The position numbers and the translations under genes are program-made. Below the pieces are notes generated by a model. That model ran no database searches. It had not been told where the DNA came from and worked only from the letters and a program-made list of their open reading frames with translations. A DNA stretch of 64,000 bases from Natrinema sp046097095 (GTDB lineage: Archaea > Halobacteriota > Halobacteria > Halobacteriales > Natrialbaceae): NCBI RefSeq assembly GCF_046097095.1, contig NZ_CP175698.1:1550001-1614000 (forward strand), read 5' to 3'. Shown here piece by piece: positions 16,708 through 24,783 of the stretch; the stretch's first letter is position 1, and each line of letters begins with the position of its first letter.

Positions 16708-19344
16708 ATGGCGCAAGCGGGTAATTCCGAACTCGTCGACTCTTTCGAGCAGTTTTTTCGCAACTACTACGACAACGAGATCAAACGGCTTGCGCAGCGC
16801 TACCCCAACGAACAGCGATCGCTGCACGTCGACTGGCAGGACCTCTATCGATTCGATCCCGATCTCGCCGACGACTTCATCGCCCAGCCCGAACAGCTAC
16901 AGCGCTACGCCGAGGAAGCGCTTCGGCTGTACGACCTCCCGATCGACGTGAGCCTCGGGCAGGCCCACGTCCGCGTTCGAAACCTCCCCGAGACCGAGTC
17001 CCCCGAAATTCGGGAGATCCGCGCCCGGGACATGAACTCCCTCGTCCAGGTCCACGGGATCGTCCGCAAAGCAACGGACGTCCGCCCGAAAATCGAGGAA
17101 GCCGCCTTCGAATGTCAGCTCTGTGGCACGCTCACCCGTGTCCCCCAGTCCAGCGGTGACTTCCAGGAACCCCACGAGTGTCAGGGCTGTGAACGGCAGG
17201 GACCGTTCCGCGTTAACTTCGACCAGTCCGAATTTGTCGACTCCCAGAAGATCCGCATCCAGGAGAGCCCCGAAGGGCTCCGCGGCGGCGAGACGCCCCA
17301 GTCACTGGACGTCAACATCGAAGACGACATCACCGGTGAGGTCACCCCCGGCGACCACGTCTCCGCGACCGGCGTCCTCCGACTCGAGCAACAGGGCGAC
17401 CAACAGGAGAAATCGCCCGTCTTCGACTTCTACATGGAGGGCATGTCCGTCGACATCGACGAAGAGCAGTTCGAGGACATGGACATCACCGACGACGACA
17501 AGGAAGAAATCGTCCGGCTCTCCTCGAGCGAGGATATCTACGAGCAGATGGTCGACTCCATCGCGCCGTCTATCTACGGCTACGAACAGGAGAAGCTCGC
17601 GATGATCCTCCAGCTATTTTCGGGGGTGACAAAGCAGTTACCCGACGGCTCGAGGATTCGTGGCGACCTTCACATGCTCCTGATCGGGGACCCCGGTACT
17701 GGGAAGTGCGTTCGCGGTAACACGATGGTCACACTCGCGGACGGCCAAGACGTTCCGATTCGCGAACTCGTCGAATCGAATCTCGACGCTCCGACGCCGA
17801 TCGACGATGGCTGGTACGACGAGATCGATCTCGAGGTTCCGTCTCTGCAAGACGACGGCTCGATCGCCCTGCAGCGAGCGACGAAGGTCTGGAAGCGCGA
17901 AGCACCTGACCGAATGTATCGCGTGCAGACCTCGAGCGGTCGTGAACTCGAGGTGACGCCGTCGCATCCGCTGTTCGTACCCACTACCGACGGCGTTCGG
18001 CCAGTTCGTGCCGACGACCTCTCGATCGGGGACGCCGTCGTCACGAGTGGTACCGGTACAGGCGGTCAGCCGGCTACGGCCCCCGTACTCACTGACGGCG
18101 GGGCGGCTATTACACCGACGACTGTCACCACCGATCGAATCAGTTCGATCGAGACGGTCGAACCCGATTACGAGTGGGTATACGACCTCGAGGTCGAAGG
18201 CACCCACAACTACATCTCGAACGGGGTTGTCTCACATAACTCTCAGATGCTGGGGTACATCGAAAACATTGCACCCCGGTCCGTCTACACCTCCGGGAAA
18301 GGGTCGTCCTCGGCGGGGCTGACGGCCGCCGCCGTCCGAGACGACTTCGGCGACGGCCAGCAGTGGAGCCTCGAGGCCGGCGCACTCGTCCTCGCCGATC
18401 AAGGGATCGCAGCAGTTGACGAGCTAGACAAAATGCGGTCGGAAGACCGGTCAGCTATGCACGAAGCCCTCGAGCAGCAAAAAATATCTGTGAGTAAGGC
18501 CGGTATCAATGCAACTCTTAAATCTCGCTGTTCGTTACTCGGCGCGGCAAACCCCAAGTACGGCCGGTTCGACCAGTACGAGCCCATCAGCGAGCAGATC
18601 GACCTCGAGCCGGCGCTGATCTCGCGGTTCGACCTCATTTTCACGGTCACGGACACGCCCGACGAGGAGAAAGACCGCAACCTCGCCGAGCACATCATCA
18701 CGACCAACTACGCCGGCGAATTGACCACCCAGCGCGAGCAGATGAGTTCGCTCGATGTCAGCGCCGACGAGATCGGCGAGATGACCGAGCAGGTCAATCC
18801 AGAGGTCGACGCCGAACTTCTGCGGAAGTACATCGCCTACGCCAAGCAGAACTGTCACCCGCGGATGACCGAAGCGGCCCAAGAAACGATTCGGGACTTC
18901 TACGTAGACCTGCGCTCGAAAGGGACCGACGAGGACGCTGCCGTTCCGGTCACGGCCCGAAAGCTCGAGGCGCTGGTTCGACTCGCGGAGGCGAGTGCCC
19001 GCGTTCGGCTCTCGGACACGGTCGAGCAGAACGACGCCGAACGGTCCGTCGAAATCGTCCGCTCGTGTCTGCAGGATATCGGCGTCGACCCCGAGACCGG
19101 CGAGTTCGACGCGGACATCGTCGAGGCCGGCACCTCGAAGTCCCAGCGCGACCGGATCAAGAACCTCAAGCAACTCATCAGCGACATCGAAGAGGAGTAC
19201 GACGACGGCGCGCCGGTCGACATCGTCATGGAACGAGCCGACGAGATTGGGATGGACCAGTCCAAGGCCGAACACGAGATCGACAAGCTCAAACAGAAAG
19301 GCGAAGTCTACGAGCCGAGTACGGACACGCTCCGGACGACGTAG
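16708..19344 (+). CDS. mcm: MCM replicative helicase with intein
   Basis: This is the archaeal replicative helicase, a hexameric 3'-5' AAA+ motor that unwinds DNA ahead of the polymerase. The precursor has 878 residues; removing the 178-residue intein at 334-511 leaves 700, the normal size. The N-terminal domain has a zinc motif (CQLC then CQGC, about 130-160). The AAA+ core shows Walker A GDPGTGK-S split by the intein, Walker B VDELDKM, and the arginine-finger region ALISRFDLIF. A winged-helix domain forms the C-terminus. Splicing should rebuild an unbroken P-loop. Codon use is less GC-rich in parts of the AAA+ core (about 18418-18540) than in the rest of the gene. Confidence 0.96.
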   Translation: MAQAGNSELVDSFEQFFRNYYDNEIKRLAQRYPNEQRSLHVDWQDLYRFDPDLADDFIAQPEQLQRYAEEALRLYDLPIDVSLGQAHVRVRNLPETESPEIREIRARDMNSLVQVHGIVRKATDVRPKIEEAAFECQLCGTLTRVPQSSGDFQEPHECQGCERQGPFRVNFDQSEFVDSQKIRIQESPEGLRGGETPQSLDVNIEDDITGEVTPGDHVSATGVLRLEQQGDQQEKSPVFDFYMEGMSVDIDEEQFEDMDITDDDKEEIVRLSSSEDIYEQMVDSIAPSIYGYEQEKLAMILQLFSGVTKQLPDGSRIRGDLHMLLIGDPGTGKCVRGNTMVTLADGQDVPIRELVESNLDAPTPIDDGWYDEIDLEVPSLQDDGSIALQRATKVWKREAPDRMYRVQTSSGRELEVTPSHPLFVPTTDGVRPVRADDLSIGDAVVTSGTGTGGQPATAPVLTDGGAAITPTTVTTDRISSIETVEPDYEWVYDLEVEGTHNYISNGVVSHNSQMLGYIENIAPRSVYTSGKGSSSAGLTAAAVRDDFGDGQQWSLEAGALVLADQGIAAVDELDKMRSEDRSAMHEALEQQKISVSKAGINATLKSRCSLLGAANPKYGRFDQYEPISEQIDLEPALISRFDLIFTVTDTPDEEKDRNLAEHIITTNYAGELTTQREQMSSLDVSADEIGEMTEQVNPEVDAELLRKYIAYAKQNCHPRMTEAAQETIRDFYVDLRSKGTDEDAAVPVTARKLEALVRLAEASARVRLSDTVEQNDAERSVEIVRSCLQDIGVDPETGEFDADIVEAGTSKSQRDRIKNLKQLISDIEEEYDDGAPVDIVMERADEIGMDQSKAEHEIDKLKQKGEVYEPSTDTLRTT
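17707..18240 (+). other. Mini-intein in the MCM Walker A motif
   Basis: This 178-residue intein begins with Cys (CVRGNTMVTLADG, block A) directly after GDPGTGK. Block B is ELEVTPSHPLFV with the conserved Thr and His. It ends with block F (YDLEVEGTHNYISNG) and block G (VVSHN), followed by Ser as the +1 extein residue. No LAGLIDADG endonuclease motifs fit in the short middle section, which holds a Gly/Thr-rich linker. It is therefore a splicing-only mini-intein that has lost its homing nuclease. All splice-site residues (Cys1, His-Asn, Ser+1) are intact, so it should be active. Confidence 0.93.
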
Positions 19345-19345
19345 A

Positions 19346-20245
19346 TCACAGGTCGTCGATCGCAGTGACCGTCGACCGAATCGTTACCGGCACGACATCG
19401 GCGACATCGGCCGCGTCGGCCTGCGTTACCGTCGGCCAGTCCTCGCGTTCGCCGGCGGCTTTGTAGAGACAGGCCGCGGCAACGCCGCTTGGCTTTCGGC
19501 CGCCGATCCGCTTTGCCTCGAGCAACGCCTCGAGGTGGTCCATTGCTCGGGTTTCGATGGGTGTCTCAAGGCCGAGTTCCGAGGCGAACCGCGGGAGATA
19601 CTCAGCGGGATCGATCGGCCCGGTCGGCAGACCGAGCTCTCGGTTCATTGCGTCGTAGGCCGCCGAGAGTTCGTCGGCGTCGGCGCGCGCGATAGCGACG
19701 ATCTCGTCGATCGTTCGGGCGTTCGAACTGGTCCGGCAGGTCGCGTAGACGGTAGCGGCGGCAAAGCCCTCGAGAGAGCGGCCCTGAAAGAGCCCCTCGG
19801 ACTGTGCGGAGTCGAAGAGGACACAGGACTGCTCCCGGATGGCGTCGGGCAACGAGAGTCGAGCGGTGATCCGTCTGATCTCCGTGAAGCCGTACACCTG
19901 ATTTCGGTCGGCTTTCGTGGCGATGCGAGCGCGGTTGTGTTCCCGACGGAGTCGCGTGATCTGTCGGCGCTTTCGACCGGTCAGTCGAGTCCGCCGAGCC
20001 GACCCGGAACCGGTGCCGTAGCCGATCTTCGTCGAGAGCCCGCGGTCGTGTCTCGAGCGGGTCAACGGTGCACCGGTCCGCCGTCGGTCGACGTCATCGT
20101 CGTCGAACGATCGCCACTCCGGTCCGCGGTCGATCGCGTCTTCGCCGGCGACGAGTCCGCACTCTTCACACACCGCTTCGGTACCGCTCCACCGTAATCT
20201 GCTGTTGCACTCGGGGCAGACCACAGACGAATCAGCGTTTGACAT
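19346..20245 (-). CDS. tfb: Transcription initiation factor IIB
   Basis: This 299-residue general transcription factor bridges TBP-bound promoter and RNA polymerase. A zinc ribbon is visible at the N-terminus (CPEC at 10-13 and CEEC at 26-29), followed by a B-finger/linker with FDDDDVDRRRTGAP. Two cyclin-like repeats span about 100-190 and 205-290. Haloarchaea encode several TFBs; this one is somewhat short and divergent, with an Arg-rich linker, so it may serve a subset of promoters. It converges on the MCM gene with one base between the stops. A Shine-Dalgarno-like site and TATA box precede it. Confidence 0.93.
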   Translation of the reverse strand: MSNADSSVVCPECNSRLRWSGTEAVCEECGLVAGEDAIDRGPEWRSFDDDDVDRRRTGAPLTRSRHDRGLSTKIGYGTGSGSARRTRLTGRKRRQITRLRREHNRARIATKADRNQVYGFTEIRRITARLSLPDAIREQSCVLFDSAQSEGLFQGRSLEGFAAATVYATCRTSSNARTIDEIVAIARADADELSAAYDAMNRELGLPTGPIDPAEYLPRFASELGLETPIETRAMDHLEALLEAKRIGGRKPSGVAAACLYKAAGEREDWPTVTQADAADVADVVPVTIRSTVTAIDDL

Positions 20246-20250
20246 GAATA

Positions 20251-20291
20251 CCTCCTCCCGTCCGTTACTATCACGCCTGTAGTATTTAAAG
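20251..20291 (-). promoter_or_regulatory. TFB gene TATA box and ribosome binding site
   Basis: On the minus strand ctttaaata (20283-20291) is followed by a leader of about 15 bases and gggaggagg (20251-20259) five bases before the ATG at 20245. A strong Shine-Dalgarno site is unusual here, since most genes in the window look leaderless. Confidence 0.65.
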
Positions 20292-20343
20292 AAGTGGAGA
20301 TGTTTAACGGATCAGAAAAGAGTCGAAAGGCGGAATTGGAGTG

Positions 20344-20700
20344 TCATCGACCGATCAACCGCGAGAGGAGAGGGCGTGACCGCGACGCCGGCCCGGACCG
20401 TTCTGGGCCGTCTGCATCGTCACGGTCGGCCAGCAGCCGTTCGTACTGATCGATGACGTCTTGACGCCGTTGCTCGCTCGTTTCGACCGCTCGCTCGAGC
20501 GCGGCGACTCGAGCGCGGAGTCTTGTTCGTTCAATTCGGTAGGTGAGCGGGAGTTCGAATCGGCCAGCGTCGACGGTGGACGACCGTCGGAACGGACTCT
20601 CGAAGCGGGAGTCCGTGCCGGGAGTCGGACCGATCGACGTGATCCGGGACCGCTCGTCGATGGCGGTGACGGGAGTGTAGCCTCGTTGCTCGGCGGACAT
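20344..20700 (-). CDS. Small coiled-coil protein of unknown function
   Basis: This 118-residue protein has a disordered N-terminal half and a predicted coiled coil at about residues 58-95 (RTRLRARVAALERAVET, then QDVIDQYERLLADRD), ending with a basic tail. No family recognised. It lies divergent to nothing obvious, between TFB and threonine synthase. The charge pattern and frame quality make it a plausible haloarchaeal gene, but its function is open. Confidence 0.6.
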   Translation of the reverse strand: MSAEQRGYTPVTAIDERSRITSIGPTPGTDSRFESPFRRSSTVDAGRFELPLTYRIERTRLRARVAALERAVETSEQRRQDVIDQYERLLADRDDADGPERSGPASRSRPLLSRLIGR

Positions 20701-20798
20701 GGCTCGTCACAGATTACCACACGAATTCGGAAAAAGGTCAGTCAGTCGGGTGTCAGACGCGTCCGACGAGCGTCGTGCGTCCGACCGACGTGACGACG

Positions 20799-22058
20799 TT
20801 AGCGGTCGAGGTGCTCGAGCACCCCTTGCATGTCGGCGGGGACGGGTTCGGGATCGCCACCGGCGGCGGCTGCGGCGTCGGGGTCTTTGAGCAGGTGGCC
20901 GGTGGTGAGACAGGCGACGCGCTCGTCGTCACCGACGATGCCCTCGTCGCGGAGTTTCCGCAGTCCGGCGACGGAAGCGGCAGAGGCGGGTTCGACGCCG
21001 ATCCCCTCGCCTGCGATATCGCGCTGGGCCTCGGTGATCTCCTCGTCGGAGACCGCGACGGCGGTGCCGTCGGTCTCGCGGATGCCGGGGAGGGCTTTCG
21101 GCGCGTTGACCGGGTTACCGATCCGGATGGCGGTCGCGCGCGTCTCTACGTCGTCCCAGCGACGGACCTCGTCGGCTCCGTTCTCGATCGCCTCGACCAT
21201 CGGCGCGGCACCCTCGGCCTGGACACCGGTCAGTTTCGGCACGTCGCGTTCGTCGAGCTCGCCGGCCTGGACGAGTTCGCGGAAGGCTTTGTACAGCGCC
21301 GACGTGTTGCCCGCGTTGCCGACCGGAAGGACGATCCGATCCGGGACGGTGTCGTAGTCCGCGAGGAAGCCCTCGAGGATCTCGAGGCCGATCGTCTTCT
21401 GGCCCTCGAGTCGGAAGGGATTCAGCGAGTTCAGCAGGTAGGCCTCGCCCTGGCCCGCGAGTTCCTGAACGATGTCGAGGCAGGCGTCGAAGTTGCCGTC
21501 GACCTCGAGGATGCGCGCACCGTGGAGACTCGCCTGGGCGATCTTGCCCGCCGCGACCTTTCCTGCGGGGAGGAGCACGAGCGTCTGCATCCCGCCGCGG
21601 GAGCCGTAGGCCGCCAGCGCGGCGCTGGTGTTACCCGTCGACGCACACGCGAGTCGGTCGACGCCGAGTTCCTCCGCAACCTTGACCCCGACGGTCATCC
21701 CGCGATCCTTGAACGAGCCGGTCGGGTTCATTCCCTCGTGTTTGATCCGCAGGGCCTCGACGCCGATATCGTCCTCGAGGCGGGGAACCTCGTACAGCGG
21801 CGTCGCGCCTTCCTGAATTGAAACGCCCGTCTCGAAGGGGAGTGCGTCGGCGTAGCGCCAGACGCCCTGCCCCTCGAAGTCGTCGAACGTCGGGAGGTCG
21901 GCGTAGCGGACCTCGAGCAGGCTATCGCAGTCGTCGCAGGTGTATCGGACGTCGTCGAAGGGGGCGAACGTCTCGCCGCAGTCGATGCACTCGAGCCAGA
22001 CGCCGTCGTCGGCGTTGTCGGGAACGTCCGGCCGGTCAGCGGAGAGGCTGAGACTCAT
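20799..22058 (-). CDS. thrC: Threonine synthase
   Basis: This PLP enzyme converts O-phosphohomoserine to threonine and phosphate, the last step of threonine biosynthesis in the cytoplasm. It has 419 residues. The N-terminus carries a zinc-ribbon-like pair (CIDCGETF and CDDCDSLLEV) typical of archaeal ThrC. The PLP lysine lies in NPTGSFKDRGM (about residue 122), and the phosphate-binding loop is seen in ASTGNTSAALAAYGSRGG. Length and motifs are normal. It is transcribed as a single gene, upstream of and co-directional with TFB. Confidence 0.95.
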   Translation of the reverse strand: MSLSLSADRPDVPDNADDGVWLECIDCGETFAPFDDVRYTCDDCDSLLEVRYADLPTFDDFEGQGVWRYADALPFETGVSIQEGATPLYEVPRLEDDIGVEALRIKHEGMNPTGSFKDRGMTVGVKVAEELGVDRLACASTGNTSAALAAYGSRGGMQTLVLLPAGKVAAGKIAQASLHGARILEVDGNFDACLDIVQELAGQGEAYLLNSLNPFRLEGQKTIGLEILEGFLADYDTVPDRIVLPVGNAGNTSALYKAFRELVQAGELDERDVPKLTGVQAEGAAPMVEAIENGADEVRRWDDVETRATAIRIGNPVNAPKALPGIRETDGTAVAVSDEEITEAQRDIAGEGIGVEPASAASVAGLRKLRDEGIVGDDERVACLTTGHLLKDPDAAAAAGGDPEPVPADMQGVLEHLDR

Positions 22059-22110
22059 TGTCGGCGAGACGGAGGCGAAGGGGAAAAAGTGAGCGGATTC
22101 GGCGCTGCAC

Positions 22111-22488
22111 TCACTGTGCGTCGAAGTCGTCGATCACGTCGTGGACCGTCGCCGTCCAGGCGTCCAGCGCCTCGTGGAGCAGTTCCTTGGCTTCCGGAAG
22201 CGCAATGGCGGTGTACTGATAGACGTAGCCGCCACCGTCCAGCAGGCGTCGGTCCCGTCGGACGAGCCCTCGATCGCGCAGCGTCGACAGCGAGCGGTTG
22301 ACCGTACTGCGATCTCGGTCGAGCGTGGCGGCCAGTTCCTCGATCGTGCTGCCGGGTTGCTCACAGAGGACGAGGTACGCCCGCGTCTCGTGGGTCTCGA
22401 TTCCGAACACGCAACTCATCACCTCCTCGAACGGCGGGTTCGACCGCTCCATCAGTTCCCCGAGGCGGTGTTGAGGGGTGTCAGTCAT
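22111..22488 (-). CDS. Winged-helix transcriptional regulator (TrmB/MarR-like)
   Basis: This 125-residue DNA-binding protein has a clear winged helix: helix-turn-helix STIEELAATLDRDRSTVNRS at about 55-74, then a wing with GLVRRDRRLLDGGGYVYQY. It matches a haloarchaeal family annotated as TrmB-like or MarR-like regulators. ATG at 22488 is favoured over upstream starts in the same frame, because the extra residues would be Gly/Ser/Cys-rich and unlike a protein. A conserved Cys (SCVFG) near residue 25 may be a sensor site, which is speculative. It lies 50 bases beyond threonine synthase; the target is unknown. Confidence 0.82.
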   Translation of the reverse strand: MTDTPQHRLGELMERSNPPFEEVMSCVFGIETHETRAYLVLCEQPGSTIEELAATLDRDRSTVNRSLSTLRDRGLVRRDRRLLDGGGYVYQYTAIALPEAKELLHEALDAWTATVHDVIDDFDAQ

Positions 22489-22567
22489 GCCCATCCGTAC
22501 GGGCGAAAACGTGAAAAAATCGCCGCAGCCGGCGTTCGAAGCCGAGGACCCCACGGCCACTACGACG

Positions 22568-22816
22568 TTACGCGTCCCCACCGTCCGCCCCATATCCCAT
22601 CTTCTGGATACAGGCCCGCATCTCCCGTTCGCTCTCGTGGCGGTGGAGCCGCGTCGGCGTATCGCAGTAGTACACCGACCCGTCGTACCGCAGCGTCACC
22701 TCGTACTCGTCCTGTGCCGCCGTCGTCGTGATCACGACTCGGTGCCCGTCCTCGATCGCGGCCATGATCGCGTCCGTCTCGAGTTCGCCCGCCGCAATGC
22801 GAAGCGGGTTCGACAT
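22568..22816 (-). CDS. Small conserved haloarchaeal protein
   Basis: This 82-residue protein begins MSNPLRIAAGELETDAIMAA. It has a mixed alpha/beta pattern with VTLRYDGSVYYCDTPTRLHRH and a C-terminal helix with a conserved Cys. I know this type as a common haloarchaeal hypothetical protein but not its function. ATG at 22816 is preferred over the longer frame to 22891, whose extra residues are Arg-rich and non-haloarchaeal in character. It is divergent from the membrane protein gene at 22942. Confidence 0.65.
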   Translation of the reverse strand: MSNPLRIAAGELETDAIMAAIEDGHRVVITTTAAQDEYEVTLRYDGSVYYCDTPTRLHRHESEREMRACIQKMGYGADGGDA

Positions 22817-22941
22817 CGAGTTGTTCTGGGACCGCCGGTCCAATGAAGTTTCGTGTCGGACGGTTCGCGCCTGCCGACGGCTGTGCAGCACCGTTACCAG
22901 ACCGAGATAGCGCTACACGCAGTACGATCGTCTGGTCTCGT

Positions 22942-23409
22942 ATGGCATCAGAGACCACCACTCGAACGGCCGACCGAACCGAAACGAAACTCGAGCCCTG
23001 GCAGGCGGGCACCGTCGGCGGAATCGCCGGTGCGATCGTCTTCGGCGCGATGCTGGCGATGCAAACGCCCGGCGTCCTCGAGACCGCGATTCCGGCGCTG
23101 TACGGCCTCGAGGGCGGCCTCGCGGGAATGATTCTTCACGTCGCTCACGGGGCCGTCCTCGGCGTCGTCTTCGCCGCGGTGCTCGTCGCGACGGGCCACC
23201 CCGATCCGGGGATCGCGACCAGCAGCGCGCTCGGACTCGGCTACGGCATCGTCGTCTGGGCGCTCCTCGCGGCCGTCGTCATGCCGATCTGGCTCTCGGC
23301 GGTCGGCTTCGCGATGGCACCCGGCGTGCCAAACGTCGCGGTCGAGAGCCTCATCGGCCACGTCGCGTACGGGTTCGTCCTCGGCGCGGCGTACGCGTTG
23401 CTCGAGTGA
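22942..23409 (+). CDS. Four-helix membrane protein of unknown function
   Basis: This 155-residue protein has a charged N-terminus of about 22 residues and then four hydrophobic segments (about 23-42, 55-80, 90-112, 130-153) rich in Gly and Ala. Histidines occur in ILHVAHGAVLG and LIGHVAYGFVLG, placed alike in a possible internal repeat of two helical hairpins. The similarity of the two His-containing hairpins suggests a duplicated unit; the role is unknown. ATG at 22942 is chosen because upstream codons in frame overlap the divergent promoter. Confidence 0.75.
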   Translation: MASETTTRTADRTETKLEPWQAGTVGGIAGAIVFGAMLAMQTPGVLETAIPALYGLEGGLAGMILHVAHGAVLGVVFAAVLVATGHPDPGIATSSALGLGYGIVVWALLAAVVMPIWLSAVGFAMAPGVPNVAVESLIGHVAYGFVLGAAYALLE

Positions 23410-23471
23410 GAAATCGCAACGGCGGAGCAACGCACTCCCCCGATCAGTCGCCGATACCCCATCCCCAATCG

Positions 23472-23549
23472 TCACAGCACGACCAGCGCCATCAGGGCCG
23501 CGGGCCCTGCCAGCATGAGTAGCGCCGCAAGCAGCAATCTGAACGACAT
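23472..23549 (-). CDS. 25-residue single-span microprotein
   Basis: The frame from the ATG at 23549 reads MSFRLLLAALLMLAGP, then AALMALVVL and a stop. It is one hydrophobic helix with a positive N-terminus. Very short one-helix proteins of this kind occur in haloarchaea near other small membrane proteins. There is no independent evidence of expression, so this stays a candidate. Confidence 0.4.
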   Translation of the reverse strand: MSFRLLLAALLMLAGPAALMALVVL

Positions 23550-23712
23550 TGTCCACTCGTTTCATCGACGCCACCCAATATAACTGTGCCAGATAGTTAG
23601 AAAATAAGTACGCTCAGAGAGAGCTACCAAGACAGTGTTGACTGAGTAAACGATCGGTTTCTTCGACGAGAGCAACATTCAACGGCGTGTCGAGCCGCCG
23701 GCGTACAGCCGG

Positions 23713-23745
23713 CTACTCGAGCAGCCAACTCAACAGCGCCTCCAG
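23713..23745 (-). pseudogene. Duplicated 3' end of argF
   Basis: Reading minus, the last codons are EALLSWLLE then TAG. The intact argF ends KALLSWLLE then TGA. A stretch of 22 bases (actcgagcagccaactcaac plus ag) is identical at 23715-23736 and 23839-23860, followed by weaker similarity for about 14 bases. The scrap lies downstream of argF in the same orientation. The roughly 100 bases between the copies hold no gene. Confidence 0.8.
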
Positions 23746-23836
23746 GGCCACCTTTTTTCGCTTGGGCTCGTTTCACTCGCCGCTCACGAAAAAATCTGGA
23801 CCAAAAAACCCGCCCGCTCACTTCGTTCGCGGCCGG

Positions 23837-24769
23837 TCACTCGAGCAGCCAACTCAACAGTGCCTTCTGGGCATGCAGCCGGTTTTCAGCCTGATCGAAA
23901 ACGATCGAGCGCTCGCCCTCGATAACGTCGTCGGTGATCTCCTCGCCGCGGTGGGCCGGGAGACAGTGCATGACCGACGCCTCGGGGGCGTGCTCGAGCA
24001 GGTCCGAGCAGACCTGAAAGCCCTCGAAGTCGGCCATCCGGACGTCGCGTTCGTCTTCCTGGCCCATGCTGATCCAGACGTCCGTGTAGATGACGTCGGC
24101 GTCGGTCGCCGCCTCGACGGGATCGGTCGTGGTCGTCGGATCGCCGCTGAGGTCGCGGGCGCGCTCTACGACGTCGTTGTCGACTTCGTACCCCTCAGGC
24201 GTCGCAATCGTCAAGTCGATATCGGTCAGCGCACAGCCGAGCGCGAACGATTGGGCGACGTTGTTGCCGTCGCCGATCCAGGCGGCCGAGACGTCCTCGA
24301 AGCCGTCCTCGTGTTCGCGGATCGTCAGCAGGTCCGCGAGCGTCTGGCAGGGATGGGCGTCGTCGGTGAGGCCGTTGACCACCGGCACGGCGGAGTACTC
24401 CGCGAGCACCTCGATGTTCTCGTGTTTGAAGACGCGAGCCATCACCGCGTCGACGTACCGCGAGAGCGCACGCGACGTGTCTTTCAGCGGTTCGCCCCGC
24501 CCGAGTTGGATATCGTCTTCCCCGAGGAAGATCGCGTGACCGCCCAGCTGGGTCATCCCCGTCTCGAAGGAGACCCGGGTCCGGGTACTTGCCTTCTGAA
24601 AGAGCATCCCCAGGGTCTGTCCGGACAGGTCGGCGTGGTCCGCGCCGGCTTCGACGGCGCGTTTGTACTCGTCGGCCCTGTCGAGCACTGCGAGCAGTTC
24701 CTCCTCGGAAAGGTCGTCGACGTCGAGGAAATGTCTCGGCTGCGTATCGTTCGTTGTCATGGTATGCAA
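23837..24769 (-). CDS. argF: Ornithine carbamoyltransferase
   Basis: This enzyme joins ornithine and carbamoyl phosphate to give citrulline. It has 310 residues. The carbamoyl-phosphate site is seen as FQKASTRTRVSFE (about residue 52), and the ornithine-binding signature MHCLPAHRGEEI includes the conserved His-Cys-Leu-Pro. Length is normal. It is the last gene of the argW-X-C-B-D-E-F series, 14 bases after the deacylase gene. A 22-base copy of its 3' end lies downstream, see 23713-23745. Confidence 0.96.
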   Translation of the reverse strand: MHTMTTNDTQPRHFLDVDDLSEEELLAVLDRADEYKRAVEAGADHADLSGQTLGMLFQKASTRTRVSFETGMTQLGGHAIFLGEDDIQLGRGEPLKDTSRALSRYVDAVMARVFKHENIEVLAEYSAVPVVNGLTDDAHPCQTLADLLTIREHEDGFEDVSAAWIGDGNNVAQSFALGCALTDIDLTIATPEGYEVDNDVVERARDLSGDPTTTTDPVEAATDADVIYTDVWISMGQEDERDVRMADFEGFQVCSDLLEHAPEASVMHCLPAHRGEEITDDVIEGERSIVFDQAENRLHAQKALLSWLLE

Positions 24770-24783
24770 ACTCGTCTGAAATC

